Positions 37,498 through 46,822 of a stretch of 63,410 nt of DNA are shown here, piece after piece (position 1 is the stretch's first letter; each line of letters starts with the position of its first letter). A program made the translations under genes and the position numbers. The notes below the pieces were generated by a model that saw only the letters and a program-made list of their open reading frames with translations, had not been told where the DNA came from and did no database searches. Origin of the DNA: Clostridia bacterium (GTDB taxonomy: Bacteria; Bacillota; Clostridia; Christensenellales; Borkfalkiaceae); NCBI GenBank assembly GCA_017398825.1, contig JAFQEV010000046.1:1-63410 (forward strand). The letters run 5' to 3'.

Positions 37498-38628
37498 TTA
37501 CCAAATTAAGAACTTAGAACCTTTAAGTTTTAATATTGCCTCAACGAAGAAGAAATCTCCGTAAATTATGGGAACGTGGATACCTTTGCGGTAACTTTCA
37601 CTACCCATAAGCAAGAGTGCATCTTCATCTAAAGAGTACGACGCAAAGTTTTTATCAATCGCCTTTAAAAGATTGAGAGCCTCTTCCAAATATTTCGATT
37701 TTCCCGTGATTTTTGCAATTTCTATTAAACCGCAGGCGGCAATTGCACCGGCGGTGGAATCGTAATACACAGGCTCTTTAGGAGCTTTAAAGTCAACGAC
37801 GGGAAGATAATTCGTCTTCTTAACTTCCGAAATAAAATAGCCAGCCGTTTTTAAAGCAGTTTGCAAATATTCTTCCTTTCCCGTATGAATATATGAAAGA
37901 ATAAATCCATATACCGCCCACGCCTGTCCTCTCGACCAAGCGGAATCGGGAGAGTAACCTTGACCTTGCGGGTATCCAACAACCGTATCGGGTTTATCAA
38001 GTGCGTGTTCAACGACGTGAATTACCGAACCGTCCTCTCTAATATGGTCGCGCATTGCCATATCGGCGTAGCGCATAGCGATAGACTTAAAACGGTTGTC
38101 ACCCCATTTTTCACTTGCAAAGTAAAGGAGGTTCAAATTCATTAAACAATCGATAATAGTCCAGCCGTCAGCACCCTTTTTATCCCAAACTCTAATAAAA
38201 TTTCCATCGGGATTATACCTTGAAGAGAGTATCATTGACGCCAAAAGTTCCCTTTGAAGAGAAGTTTCGTCCCCAGTCAAGCGATAACTTGCGCCCGCGG
38301 ATAAGTGCCACAAAAATCCAACGTCGTGATCCATGCGGAAAACGTTTTGAAAAATTCTATCAAGGTGCTTTTCGCTCGATTTTGCAGTAAGCATAAAATT
38401 TTCGTTTTTGGTTTCGTTATACATAAGCCAGTTAAGCCCAGCCCAAAACCCGTTAGTCCAAAGATAAATAAACCCTTTTTCAAGGTCGGCTTGGTTATCG
38501 TGAACTCCGTCGTGAGTAGTATAAGGAATTTTATCCCTACTTTTAACGGTTGTAACTTCGAGTTTCGCCTTGATTTTTTGCCAAACTTCTTCAACGAAAC
38601 GCTTGTCTTCACAAGATAAATTTAACAT
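37498..38628 (-). CDS. Glycoside hydrolase family 88, unsaturated glucuronyl hydrolase
   Basis: The 376-residue protein is an (alpha/alpha)6 barrel of GH88 type, which hydrolyses unsaturated uronic acid from the end of lyase-made oligosaccharides. The DHDVGFLWHLSAGA segment and GWTIIDCLMNLNLL hold the two candidate catalytic Asp residues, with YSPDSAWSRGQAWAVYGF and YYDSTAGAIAACGL following. No signal peptide is seen, so it should act in the cytoplasm. It is the last gene of a minus-strand cluster with two heparinase-like proteins, an SDR, a CE15-like esterase and KduI. Confidence 0.88.
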   Translation of the reverse strand: MLNLSCEDKRFVEEVWQKIKAKLEVTTVKSRDKIPYTTHDGVHDNQADLEKGFIYLWTNGFWAGLNWLMYNETKNENFMLTAKSSEKHLDRIFQNVFRMDHDVGFLWHLSAGASYRLTGDETSLQRELLASMILSSRYNPDGNFIRVWDKKGADGWTIIDCLMNLNLLYFASEKWGDNRFKSIAMRYADMAMRDHIREDGSVIHVVEHALDKPDTVVGYPQGQGYSPDSAWSRGQAWAVYGFILSYIHTGKEEYLQTALKTAGYFISEVKKTNYLPVVDFKAPKEPVYYDSTAGAIAACGLIEIAKITGKSKYLEEALNLLKAIDKNFASYSLDEDALLLMGSESYRKGIHVPIIYGDFFFVEAILKLKGSKFLIW

Positions 38629-38636
38629 ATCTCTCC

Positions 38637-40298
38637 TTAAAATTTAAAATCAAATTGAACGTTTATATCCGTTCTATTATCAAAAATATAGTCGATAGCG
38701 TAAGCGGTAGTTTTTACTGCTTGGTGGTTAGAAAATTCGTAACGCTTAACGCTTATATTTTCCACTTCACTTGCCGAAATATTCATTTCGCCAATTAAAG
38801 CTTTGTTACCGCTAATTTTCGGCTCGATAAAAGAAATAAATCTAAACGTTATTCCTTTTTCAAGCCCTTTTGCTTGATAACTTACGGTAACGCCATTTTC
38901 GTTGAGCTTATACTTAACGGTTAACTCTTCAATTTTTTTAGGATATGCTGAAGACAAATCGTAAACGATATAATCTTTGCACCTATTTAAAACGGTTGCA
39001 AAATATTCTTTACCGTAAGTTTGAGTTAACCCGTCAACAATAGGAACGCTATGCCCAAGCGAATTGCAAACGAAAGTTTCTTCGCTATATCTTTCCTTAA
39101 CGCTGTTAAAATATCCGTTAGTGTATTCTCCAGCACCTGGGTCAACGACGTATTGAACGCCGTTTTTAAAGATGGAGAACGCGCCTATATCGTTGTGATT
39201 GTGCATTTCAGCGTTGTTGCCACCCTTGGAAATGAAAATATAATTCTTTCGCTTTTCAACTAAAACTTGGCTTTTCTCAAAGAATAAACTATCCTCAAGC
39301 TTGCCTAAAAGGTCTACTTTTTGATTGATAAAATACAAACGCCTAAACGATAACGCTTTATAACCGGGAATTCCCCACTTACCACCGTTGATTTTTATGT
39401 TAGCGCCAAAAAGATTGTTTACGACGGGCATTGCATCGTCCTCTGGAGAAGAACTGCTAAGCGCGCCGTCCGCAATGGGAATATATACCCCATCGCCTAA
39501 AATCGTAGTTTCGGCGTATCTAACGGTATTTTTTACAACTTCACTATCTAAAATTTTAGGTCTTTCGCCTGTTAATTGAGTGTAAACGTCGTAAAAAAGA
39601 CTAAAGAAACCAAAACCGTAAATCCAATAAGCATAACCTTCGGAACAATATCCGTCTTTATCGAGGTTCTTGATATAACGCTCCATACCGCTAAAAATTC
39701 TATCTTTTACGATATTGAACCTTTCGGGGAAAGCGTAAAGATAGGTAATACCAACACCACACGAACATACGGACGCCCAGTTGTTTTTCATAGTATCAAA
39801 ACCGAAAGTGCGCGTTTCGTATTGCTTAACGATTCGCTCGTGTAAGGAATATTTTATTCTCTTTCTAATATCAGGAGAAAGTTTATCCTTTAAAACGTAA
39901 TCAATCTCGGCAAGATGCATAGCCGTTTCCGACGCGTTTAAATCAATCTCGTAATACTTATAAGTATTAGTATCATAATTGTAACAATGCGCGGGAAGAG
40001 CCCAAGTAATCTCGTCACAAATTGCCGAAATCGTATCTTCAAGCGGTTCAATATATTTATCGTTATAAATACTGAGAACTTGAAGGACGTTTAAACGTTT
40101 TCTTCTATCAAAATATTCGTTTTGATATTCCGTTCTGTCGCCACTTACGTGAAAGAGTTTAAACTTTGAAAAGGAAAGCGCTTTTATAGGATTATTCTCG
40201 TAATTTTCTCTATAGTATTTTTCAAGCTTATTACAATATTCTCTACCTCTTTCAGTTTTAGAGGCTTTAAGCAAGTTTTCGTATGAATAAAGATACAT
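38637..40298 (-). CDS. Heparinase II/III-like protein, paralogue 1
   Basis: The 553-residue protein has an N-terminal alpha-helical toroid (about 1-330) and a C-terminal beta-sandwich with the His-rich NNAEMHNHNDIGAFSIF motif typical of heparinase II/III and alginate lyase families. These cleave uronate-containing polysaccharides by elimination. No signal peptide is visible, so substrates are probably imported oligosaccharides. It is clearly related over its full length to the neighbour at 40301-41962, with the same 553-residue length and a gap of only 2 bp. Confidence 0.85.
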   Translation of the reverse strand: MYLYSYENLLKASKTERGREYCNKLEKYYRENYENNPIKALSFSKFKLFHVSGDRTEYQNEYFDRRKRLNVLQVLSIYNDKYIEPLEDTISAICDEITWALPAHCYNYDTNTYKYYEIDLNASETAMHLAEIDYVLKDKLSPDIRKRIKYSLHERIVKQYETRTFGFDTMKNNWASVCSCGVGITYLYAFPERFNIVKDRIFSGMERYIKNLDKDGYCSEGYAYWIYGFGFFSLFYDVYTQLTGERPKILDSEVVKNTVRYAETTILGDGVYIPIADGALSSSSPEDDAMPVVNNLFGANIKINGGKWGIPGYKALSFRRLYFINQKVDLLGKLEDSLFFEKSQVLVEKRKNYIFISKGGNNAEMHNHNDIGAFSIFKNGVQYVVDPGAGEYTNGYFNSVKERYSEETFVCNSLGHSVPIVDGLTQTYGKEYFATVLNRCKDYIVYDLSSAYPKKIEELTVKYKLNENGVTVSYQAKGLEKGITFRFISFIEPKISGNKALIGEMNISASEVENISVKRYEFSNHQAVKTTAYAIDYIFDNRTDINVQFDFKF

Positions 40299-40300
40299 AA

Positions 40301-41962
40301 TTAAAATTTAAAATCAAACTCTGCGCTTATATCGCAACCTTCTACCGTGTAATCAATTATATAAGCCGTCTTAGGTCTTTTCAAAAATCCCGAATAATCA
40401 ACGCGCTCAAACGTTGGCGTTACTCCTAAACTATTAGTAACAGCCATTTCGTCGAGTAAAACGCTATTGCCGTCAACCTTAGGTTCGATAAAGGAAACAA
40501 ACCTAAACGTAACGCTACTTGCGTTTGAAATTTTATAAATAGCCTTAACGCCATTATCTAAAGTTTTATAAGTTACTTTAATATCCGCCTTATTATCGGG
40601 ATAAGCGTTCGTTAAATCAAAGGTTATAAAATCATCGTTTCTATCAACTAACTTTGCCTCGTATTCTTTGCCGAAAACTTGCGTTTTCCCGTCTATCACG
40701 GGAATTGAGTGCGCGTAAGCCGAGCAAACGAACGTTTCTTTTGAATATCTTACTTTAGGGCTATTGAAATATCCGTTAGTATATTCTCCAACACCTGGGT
40801 CGCAAATATATTGCTTGCCGTTTTTGATAATTGCAAACGCGCCGATATCGTTGTGGTTGTGCATTTCGGCGTTGTTACCGCCCTTTGCAACTAAAGTGTA
40901 ACCGCCCTTTTTACGAACGAGAACTTGGTTGGTTTTAAAATATACGCAACCCAACTTTTCTTCTTCTACCAAAGCCTTTTGGTCAATTCCCGCCAAAACT
41001 CTCGTGCCGAGCACTTGAGTATCCGCCTCAATTTCTCTACCATTGTTTAAAACGATATTTGTGTTAAACAATCTATTGATAACGTATAAAACGGGCGATT
41101 CGTTGTGTTCTCCCTTTGAGCCACCGTCCGCTATCGGCAAGAAAATACCTCCGTCAAGTATAGCGTTTTTGCCGTACTCTAAGGTGTTTTTAATTTCTTC
41201 TCTATCAAGTATAGAAGGTCTATCGCCCGTCAACTGACAGTAAACGTCGAAAAAGAGCGCTAAGAAACCGAAACCGTAAACCCAGTAAGAAAAACCTTCC
41301 GAGCAGTAGCCCTCGCCACCCAAAGCGTTAACGAGATAGCGTTCCATAGCGGAAAAAATTCTATCTTTAATACCGTTAAACCTTTCGGGGAAAGCGTAAA
41401 GATAAGTTATACCTATACCACACGAACATACGGTTGCCCAGTTATTTTTCATCGTATCAAAACCGAAAATGGTATTTTCATAAACGTCAACGATTTTCTT
41501 TTTGAGCGAGTATTTTATTCTATTTCTAATTTCAGGGCAAAGCTTATCTTTGAAAATATAATCGGTTTCCGCAAGATAGAAAGCCGTTTCTGATGCGAAT
41601 AAGTCGATTTCATAATACTTGTAAGTATTTCCCGTTTCCCTATCTAAACAATGCGCAGGGATACACCAAGTAATCTCGTCACAAATAGCGGAAATAACAT
41701 CTTCAAGCGGTTCGAGATACTTATCGTCAGCAAGCGCTAAAACCTGAAGTAACATCAAACGCTTTCTGCGGTCAAAGTATTCGTTTTGATATAAAACCCT
41801 ATCGCCGTTTATATGAAAAAGTTTAAACTTTGAAAAAGGAAGGGCTAAAATAGGCTTGTTTTCATAATCTTCTTCGTAGATTTTTCTTAAGCTACCTAAA
41901 AATTCTTTGCCTTGCTTAGTGTTTGCCTTTTCTTTTAGGCGCTCGTAAGAATATAAATACAT
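40301..41962 (-). CDS. Heparinase II/III-like protein, paralogue 2
   Basis: The 553-residue protein mirrors the downstream copy over its whole length: FDRRKRLMLLQVLALADDKY, GFDTMKNNWATVCSCGIGIT and GGNNAEMHNHNDIGAFAI align without visible gaps at these points. The tandem pair most likely arose by duplication and diverged for different uronate linkages. It is cytoplasmic by sequence and lies just downstream of the SDR gene. Confidence 0.85.
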   Translation of the reverse strand: MYLYSYERLKEKANTKQGKEFLGSLRKIYEEDYENKPILALPFSKFKLFHINGDRVLYQNEYFDRRKRLMLLQVLALADDKYLEPLEDVISAICDEITWCIPAHCLDRETGNTYKYYEIDLFASETAFYLAETDYIFKDKLCPEIRNRIKYSLKKKIVDVYENTIFGFDTMKNNWATVCSCGIGITYLYAFPERFNGIKDRIFSAMERYLVNALGGEGYCSEGFSYWVYGFGFLALFFDVYCQLTGDRPSILDREEIKNTLEYGKNAILDGGIFLPIADGGSKGEHNESPVLYVINRLFNTNIVLNNGREIEADTQVLGTRVLAGIDQKALVEEEKLGCVYFKTNQVLVRKKGGYTLVAKGGNNAEMHNHNDIGAFAIIKNGKQYICDPGVGEYTNGYFNSPKVRYSKETFVCSAYAHSIPVIDGKTQVFGKEYEAKLVDRNDDFITFDLTNAYPDNKADIKVTYKTLDNGVKAIYKISNASSVTFRFVSFIEPKVDGNSVLLDEMAVTNSLGVTPTFERVDYSGFLKRPKTAYIIDYTVEGCDISAEFDFKF

Positions 41963-41973
41963 AACTTTCTCCT

Positions 41974-42759
41974 TTACGGTTGTTTGCCGATATATGCAAG
42001 TATTCCACCGTCAACGTACAAAATATGCCCGTTAACGAAATCAGAGGCAGAGGACGCTAAGAACACCGTAGGTCCGTCCAAATCCTCAGGGTTTCCCCAA
42101 CGCTCAGCAGGGGTTTTTGAAATGATAAATTTGTCGAACGGATGGCGACTGCCATCGGGTTGAACTTCTCTAAGCGGAGCGGTTTGCTCGGTTGCAATAT
42201 AGCCAGGACCTATGCCGTTGCATTGAATATTATACTTGCCGTATTCGCTTGCAATATTTTTAGTGAGCATTTTAAGCCCACCTTTTGCCGAGGCGTACGC
42301 CGATACCGTTTCACGCCCGAGCTCGCTCATCATAGAACAAACGTTGATAATTTTTCCTGAGCCCTTTTTAATCATGTTGGGAATAACTGCTTTTGAACAA
42401 ATATACGGGGCAACGAGGTCTACGTCAACCACCTTTTTAAATTCCTCAACCGCCATATCGCACATAGGAATTCTTTTGATAATGCCGGCGTTGTTTACTA
42501 AAATATCTATAACGCCAACCTCTTTTTCTATCTTTGAAACGGCGTTTTGAACTTGAACTTCGTCCGTTACGTCAAACACGTAGCCGTGAACGGAAACACC
42601 GTCTTTTTTATACTGTTCAAGCCCCTTTTCAAGAGAGGATTGACTGCTCGAATTGATAACTACCGTAGCGCCCGCGTTGTAGAGGGCTTTTGCCATAGAA
42701 TATCCTATTCCGTGAGCCGAGCCCGTTACGAGCGCGACTTTGCCTTTTAAACTGAACAT
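41974..42759 (-). CDS. SDR oxidoreductase, gluconate 5-dehydrogenase/KduD-like
   Basis: The 261-residue short-chain dehydrogenase has the cofactor loop TGSAHGIG, the NNAG motif, the catalytic Ser and YxxxK (SAYASAKGG) and GPGYIATE. It matches gluconate 5-dehydrogenases. Placed beside KduI and uronate lyases, it may instead reduce 2,5-diketo-3-deoxygluconate to KDG (the KduD reaction). Sequence alone cannot tell the two apart. Confidence 0.85.
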   Translation of the reverse strand: MFSLKGKVALVTGSAHGIGYSMAKALYNAGATVVINSSSQSSLEKGLEQYKKDGVSVHGYVFDVTDEVQVQNAVSKIEKEVGVIDILVNNAGIIKRIPMCDMAVEEFKKVVDVDLVAPYICSKAVIPNMIKKGSGKIINVCSMMSELGRETVSAYASAKGGLKMLTKNIASEYGKYNIQCNGIGPGYIATEQTAPLREVQPDGSRHPFDKFIISKTPAERWGNPEDLDGPTVFLASSASDFVNGHILYVDGGILAYIGKQP

Positions 42760-42775
42760 AAATTTTCTCCTTATA

Positions 42776-43852
42776 TTAGTTGAACTTTTCCTTTATTGCT
42801 TTAATATATTCGTCCCAGTCGGTTAATTCCAAAGCGTGCTTACCGCTCCTTAGGAAAAACCCTACTTCACCGCTAGTAAACGCGTCGCATTCCACAGGCA
42901 TACCGCCCGAGCATACTAAACCGCGCTTCCCGTAAAGTTTCCAAACCTTAGAACTTTCGTAACAACACAAAAACTGATTGTCGTTATCCGCCCAAGTATC
43001 TTCTATCGCTCCGCCAACGTAAACGCTACGTGGCGCGATTAAAGATAAAAGCGCGTGTTGGTCAAACGGAAGTTTATCTTCGTTGTCGGCGTATTTTAAA
43101 TAGTTACGGCAAAACCAAAACGGAAAGGTTTTAGTTACGTGCGTTAACTTTTCAGACCACTCGTAACGCCCGCGAGAGAGCGACGCGCCCGAACACCCCG
43201 AATCGTTAGCGCAAACGAACGAAAATCTTTCGTCGTACGCGCCTGCAACTAAAGCCGTTTTGCCAAGCCTAGAGTGACCGATTACGCCTATTTTATCCTT
43301 GTCTACTTCGGGGCGAGTTTGCAAATAGTCCATCATACGCATCGTCATATACGCCCAAATAACTATTTTCCCAAACTCGCTATCTTTTCTAGTTTCGCTT
43401 GCAAATAAAGCAGAAAGTCCGCTAGAAAAATCGTCGTTATCGTCAGTAACGTCTTTATAGCACACGGAAAAAATGCCGAAACCGTTATCGATAATTTTAT
43501 CAATCGGCAAGTATTTATCAGGGACTGAAGGGCGAAAGTTTAAAAAGATAAAAAACGGTAAATTAGTTTTCCTCTTAGGGAAAATCAAGTTAGTTTTTAC
43601 CGAGTGCGATTTGCCGTTTCTTTCAAAAGTGAAAGTAACTTCTTCCCACGTTGCCTTGCCCGAAAAAGTTTCGGGGTTTAACTCGGCTTTAATCTTTGGC
43701 TCGATAATCGGTGGAAAATAGCCGTATTCTTCCTTTAAAAGTAAATCTCTCCACTTGGGCTTGAAAACTTCTTCCCAACGCTTAACGGAAACGTTTTCTT
43801 CTCCGCCAAAAAGGCTTGGTAGATTGCGTTTTATTAGTTCTTTTTCTATCAT
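42776..43852 (-). CDS. CE15-like carbohydrate esterase (glucuronoyl esterase family)
   Basis: The 358-residue alpha/beta hydrolase has the nucleophile elbow GHSRLGKTALVAG, and CANDSGCSGASLSRGRYEW and LPFDQHALLSLIAPRSVYVG as in CE15 enzymes. CE15 members cleave ester links of methyl-glucuronate. It overlaps the KduI-fusion stop by 4 bp. The alternative label acetylxylan esterase is possible. No signal peptide is seen. Confidence 0.8.
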   Translation of the reverse strand: MIEKELIKRNLPSLFGGEENVSVKRWEEVFKPKWRDLLLKEEYGYFPPIIEPKIKAELNPETFSGKATWEEVTFTFERNGKSHSVKTNLIFPKRKTNLPFFIFLNFRPSVPDKYLPIDKIIDNGFGIFSVCYKDVTDDNDDFSSGLSALFASETRKDSEFGKIVIWAYMTMRMMDYLQTRPEVDKDKIGVIGHSRLGKTALVAGAYDERFSFVCANDSGCSGASLSRGRYEWSEKLTHVTKTFPFWFCRNYLKYADNEDKLPFDQHALLSLIAPRSVYVGGAIEDTWADNDNQFLCCYESSKVWKLYGKRGLVCSGGMPVECDAFTSGEVGFFLRSGKHALELTDWDEYIKAIKEKFN

Positions 43853-45519
43853 AAAAGGTCTTTGGTTTCAATATGGTCCATATCGGTGAATTCTTGATTT
43901 TCACCGCACATAGCCCAAATGAAAGAATAGTTCTTTGTTCCAACGCCTGAGTGAATGGACCAAGACGGAGATATTACAGCCTCCTCGTTCTTCATAATGA
44001 TATGCCTTGTTTCCTTGGGCTCGCCCATCATGTGGAAAACAACGTCGTCCTCCCCCATATCGAGATAGAGATAAACCTCCATGCGCCTATCGTGCGTGTG
44101 GCAAGGCATAGTGTTCCAGTTAGAGCCAACCTCTAAGTTGGTAAGCCCCATCGAAAGCTGACAACTCTTCATAACTTCGGGGTGAATATATTGATTGATT
44201 ACGCGCTTATTACACTCGGAAACCGACCCACAGGGCACTTTTTTGGCCTTAGTAATATCAATCTTAACGGTGGGATAAGTGGTGTGTGCAGGGCAAGAAC
44301 TTACGTAAAATTTTGCAGGACAACTCTCATCTAAGCTCCTAAAAGTAATTTCCTTATTGCCCATTCCGATATAAATGCCGTCACGCTCGTTCATTTGATA
44401 TTCAACGCCGTCAACGGTGATAACGCCTTTGCCTCCGATATTGATACAGCCCATTTCTCTTCTTTGCAAGAAATATTCCGCAGCAAGTTCCTTTCCCGCC
44501 TCAAGCTTTAAAATTTGGCGAACGGGCATTAAGCCAGCCGTGATAATTCTATCGATGTGGCTGTATACCATTCTAACGTTGTCTTTCGTAAATAAGTTTG
44601 CAATGTGGAACTCCTCGCGAAGTCTTTCGGTTGTGTAGTGCTTAACGTCTTTAGCGTTTGATGCCTGTCTAACTTCCATAATACTTAAATCCTCCTTGAT
44701 ATAGCGCCCGTAAACCTCGATTTGCGATAGTGCGGCAAATCCGAGAATTTCGGAAACCTGTTTAAAGTTTGATAATTTTATATGTCTTGTTTTTTTGCTT
44801 TCAAATTTAATTTCTTGACCTTTTGAATTTTCAGGGTTTAAATCGAGGTTATCCAAGGTAAATTCGCCTTGAACGCAATCCCCGTCACTAAACTCGATAT
44901 CTATGTATTTCCAGTATGAGTCGTGCGGAACGCCACTTAGATCGTGCTTAAAATCAGCGCGTAGATAAAATTTTATTTTATCTATTTCAACCTCTCTTCC
45001 AAAATCAAGCGTGTACTCAAGGTCGTTTCGCGCACCGCCAGCCCACGAGTGATACGGGTAATTGCCGTGCCCTTGGTTATTCACAACTCCGTCAATTGCG
45101 TTGCGCTCGTAAAAACAAGGCTCTTCGCGCGTTACGAAATTTGCGCTCGCGTGAGGGAAACCTCCCGTCCTGCCTTTTAAGTCGTGAGAGTTTAACGCAA
45201 TATTTCGAGTTTTGTAAAACTCCTCGTCAACCTCGCGCGCGGTGATTAAATGCTTTTCACCCTTGAACGCCTCTGGCGAATAGCCCATTTTCAACTCTCT
45301 TTCGCTGGGGATTGTAAAGGTAAAATTCTTGTTTGGCAGATATAGAAAGCTCTCGGCTAAAGTTTTATCAAACTTTATCGCAATAACGCTTGACCCGTCA
45401 ATCCTCACTTGAATTTTATCGCCAGAATTTAACGAACCTATAAACTCCTCACAAATCTCAGCGCCAAATGCGGAAAACTTCTCTTCGCCGCTCGGACTTG
45501 TTATTTTTAAAAATATCAC
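43849..45519 (-). CDS. kduI: KduI fused to an N-terminal discoidin-like domain
   Basis: The 556-residue frame has two parts. Residues about 60-275 look like an F5/8 type C (discoidin) carbohydrate-binding domain (NLDLNPENSKGQEIKFESKK, LGFAALSQIEVYGRY). Residues 281-556 are a full-length KduI (5-keto-4-deoxyuronate isomerase), with the metal site HTHDRRMEVYLYLD and PSWSIHSGVGT. Free KduI is about 278 residues, and the Met at residue 281 (44679) has AAGGAGG 11 nt before it, so the enzyme may also start internally. KduI makes 2,5-diketo-3-deoxygluconate. The start is GTG after a GAGGTG box. No signal peptide is seen. Confidence 0.85.
   Translation of the reverse strand: MIFLKITSPSGEEKFSAFGAEICEEFIGSLNSGDKIQVRIDGSSVIAIKFDKTLAESFLYLPNKNFTFTIPSERELKMGYSPEAFKGEKHLITAREVDEEFYKTRNIALNSHDLKGRTGGFPHASANFVTREEPCFYERNAIDGVVNNQGHGNYPYHSWAGGARNDLEYTLDFGREVEIDKIKFYLRADFKHDLSGVPHDSYWKYIDIEFSDGDCVQGEFTLDNLDLNPENSKGQEIKFESKKTRHIKLSNFKQVSEILGFAALSQIEVYGRYIKEDLSIMEVRQASNAKDVKHYTTERLREEFHIANLFTKDNVRMVYSHIDRIITAGLMPVRQILKLEAGKELAAEYFLQRREMGCINIGGKGVITVDGVEYQMNERDGIYIGMGNKEITFRSLDESCPAKFYVSSCPAHTTYPTVKIDITKAKKVPCGSVSECNKRVINQYIHPEVMKSCQLSMGLTNLEVGSNWNTMPCHTHDRRMEVYLYLDMGEDDVVFHMMGEPKETRHIIMKNEEAVISPSWSIHSGVGTKNYSFIWAMCGENQEFTDMDHIETKDLL
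44679..44697 (-). promoter_or_regulatory. Internal Shine-Dalgarno and start codon inside the KduI fusion
   Basis: On the minus strand AAGGAGG, 11 nt and ATG occur in frame at the exact start of the KduI domain. This is a relic or working ribosome site left between the former separate genes. Confidence 0.6.
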
Positions 45520-45572
45520 GAGTTCACCTCTTCCATTTTATCATTCCTATAATAATATTTTAACATAAATAT

Positions 45573-45610
45573 TTGCAACTTTATTGCAAAATACATTATT
45601 TTTATTGCAA
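45573..45610. promoter_or_regulatory. Three TTGCAA direct repeats in the divergent uronate intergenic region
   Basis: TTGCAA occurs at 45573-45578, 45584-45589 and 45605-45610, start-to-start spacing 11 and 21 bp, that is one and two helical turns. The last is also the -35 box of the AraC gene. They are candidate half-sites for the AraC regulator at 45639, controlling both directions. Confidence 0.65.
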
Positions 45611-45632
45611 ATCTCACTTTTTGTGATATACT
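45605..45632 (+). promoter_or_regulatory. Promoter of the uronate-locus AraC gene, predicted leaderless
   Basis: TTGCAA, 16 bp and TATACT are followed by 6 nt and the ATG at 45639. No ribosome site is seen. Confidence 0.6.
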
Positions 45633-45638
45633 CTTTGT

Positions 45639-46484
45639 ATGAAATGTTTTTTTAATCATTGTTCAGAGGCAATAACCCACACGTTACAAAGCAAAACATT
45701 CGGGCTTTACTACTCGGAAACTGCAAAGAGCAATCAAGATATTCACGTTCACGATTGCTCGGAGATTTTTTTATGCTTAACGAGTGGCAATCACTTTTTG
45801 ATTGACGGAAAAGTATATACTGCCGATAAGAACGATTTATTTATAATAAATCACTTGCAACCGCACAAAGTAGCGCCGTTAAACTTTGATGATTTCGTAA
45901 GGTTTAGCTTTCACGTATCCCCTGCTTTTATAGAGGCAAATTCCACGAAAAACGTTAACCTATCCAACTGTTTTTACGGAGAAAATAAAATTGACAAGAT
46001 AACGCTTGGCGATAGCGAGCGCGAAAAATTAATTTCTCTTTTTAAACAGCTTGAAATATCAAAAGAATACGGCGATGAGGTTTATAAAAACTTAACAGCA
46101 GTTGAAATTTTACTTTTTATAAACGAACTCGTTGGAGCACACGGCAATTCTTCTCTATCAAAGAGCAGTCACCCAAGTTTAGAAAGGGCAATTGATTTTA
46201 TCAATCACAATTACGATAAAAACTTAAATTTATCTATTATTGCTCAAAACTCGTACGTATCGGTAAATCAATTATGCGCGCTCTTTCAAACTTATTTATC
46301 AACAACGGTAATAAAATATTTAACGAGCAAGCGCATAACTCATGCAAAAAAGCTATTACTTAGTGGAAAATCGGTAACTGAAACGGCGTTTTCTTGTGGG
46401 TTTAACGATTACGCTAACTTTATAAGAACGTTCAAACAAGCGGTTGGGATATCCCCTGGAAAATATGCAAAAAGAGAAGGTTAA
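45639..46484 (+). CDS. AraC family regulator of the uronate locus
   Basis: The 281-residue protein has a cupin sensor at about 20-150 (IHVHDCSEIFLCLTSGNHFL) and a C-terminal double helix-turn-helix (about 180-278; SVNQLCALFQTYLSTTVIKY, AFSCGFNDYANFIRTFKQA, VGISPGKYAKREG). It is divergent from the KduI-CE15-SDR-lyase-GH88 operon and likely senses a uronate intermediate. The stop codon lies inside a terminator hairpin. Confidence 0.9.
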   Translation: MKCFFNHCSEAITHTLQSKTFGLYYSETAKSNQDIHVHDCSEIFLCLTSGNHFLIDGKVYTADKNDLFIINHLQPHKVAPLNFDDFVRFSFHVSPAFIEANSTKNVNLSNCFYGENKIDKITLGDSEREKLISLFKQLEISKEYGDEVYKNLTAVEILLFINELVGAHGNSSLSKSSHPSLERAIDFINHNYDKNLNLSIIAQNSYVSVNQLCALFQTYLSTTVIKYLTSKRITHAKKLLLSGKSVTETAFSCGFNDYANFIRTFKQAVGISPGKYAKREG

Positions 46485-46498
46485 CCCCTTCTCTTTTT
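46469..46498 (+). terminator. Intrinsic terminator overlapping the AraC stop codon
   Basis: AAAAAGAGAAGG pairs with CCTTCTCTTTTT around TTAACC. The TAA stop at 46482-46484 lies in the loop. Confidence 0.88.
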
Positions 46499-46539
46499 AA
46501 TTGAGTAGTTAATTTTATAAAGTTTAATAAATATGCGTT

Positions 46540-46680
46540 TTAAGGCGTTAGAAATAAATAATAGGGTTCCCGAAATTGTTTTTAGAATAAAAAGAATTTT
46601 GGGATAAAGGAGCAACCGCTTTTTTGTCTTGGCGTTTACCTTTAGGTTAACGCTTGACAATCTATGCGCGTTGCGACGCA
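46540..46680 (+). repeat. Type B repeat, right end lost
   Basis: Begins TTAAGGCGTTAG like the A family, then has the B-specific body: TTCCCGAAATT pairs with AATTTTGGGA around TTTTTAGAATAAAAA, then TTGTC-AGCG-like arms with a TTTACC-TTTA-GGTT tip. It shares a near-identical body with the full copy at 60184-60336. The last 12 bp are replaced by a piece of an A2 repeat. Confidence 0.8.
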
Positions 46681-46822
46681 GAGTAGGCTCGTGAAAGTTA
46701 TAGGCTGAGTTAGACCTTGTTGGTAATTGTCAGTGTAGCGTACTTTTAAAGACGTGAATTTAAAATCGCTAGTTGCGAGTATATCAAGGCTCGACAAAAC
46801 CAAACTTATGTAGAGAGAATTT
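46681..46822 (+). repeat. Mosaic of A2 fragment and decayed repeat sequence
   Basis: 46686-46723 carries an A2 piece (GGCTCGTGAAAGTTATAGGC and GAGTTAGACCTTGTTGGT), then about 100 bp with scattered matches to the A left part (AAAGACGT, CTAGTTGCGAG, AAGGCTCGAC). No intact hairpin. It looks like nested or decayed copies. Confidence 0.6.
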
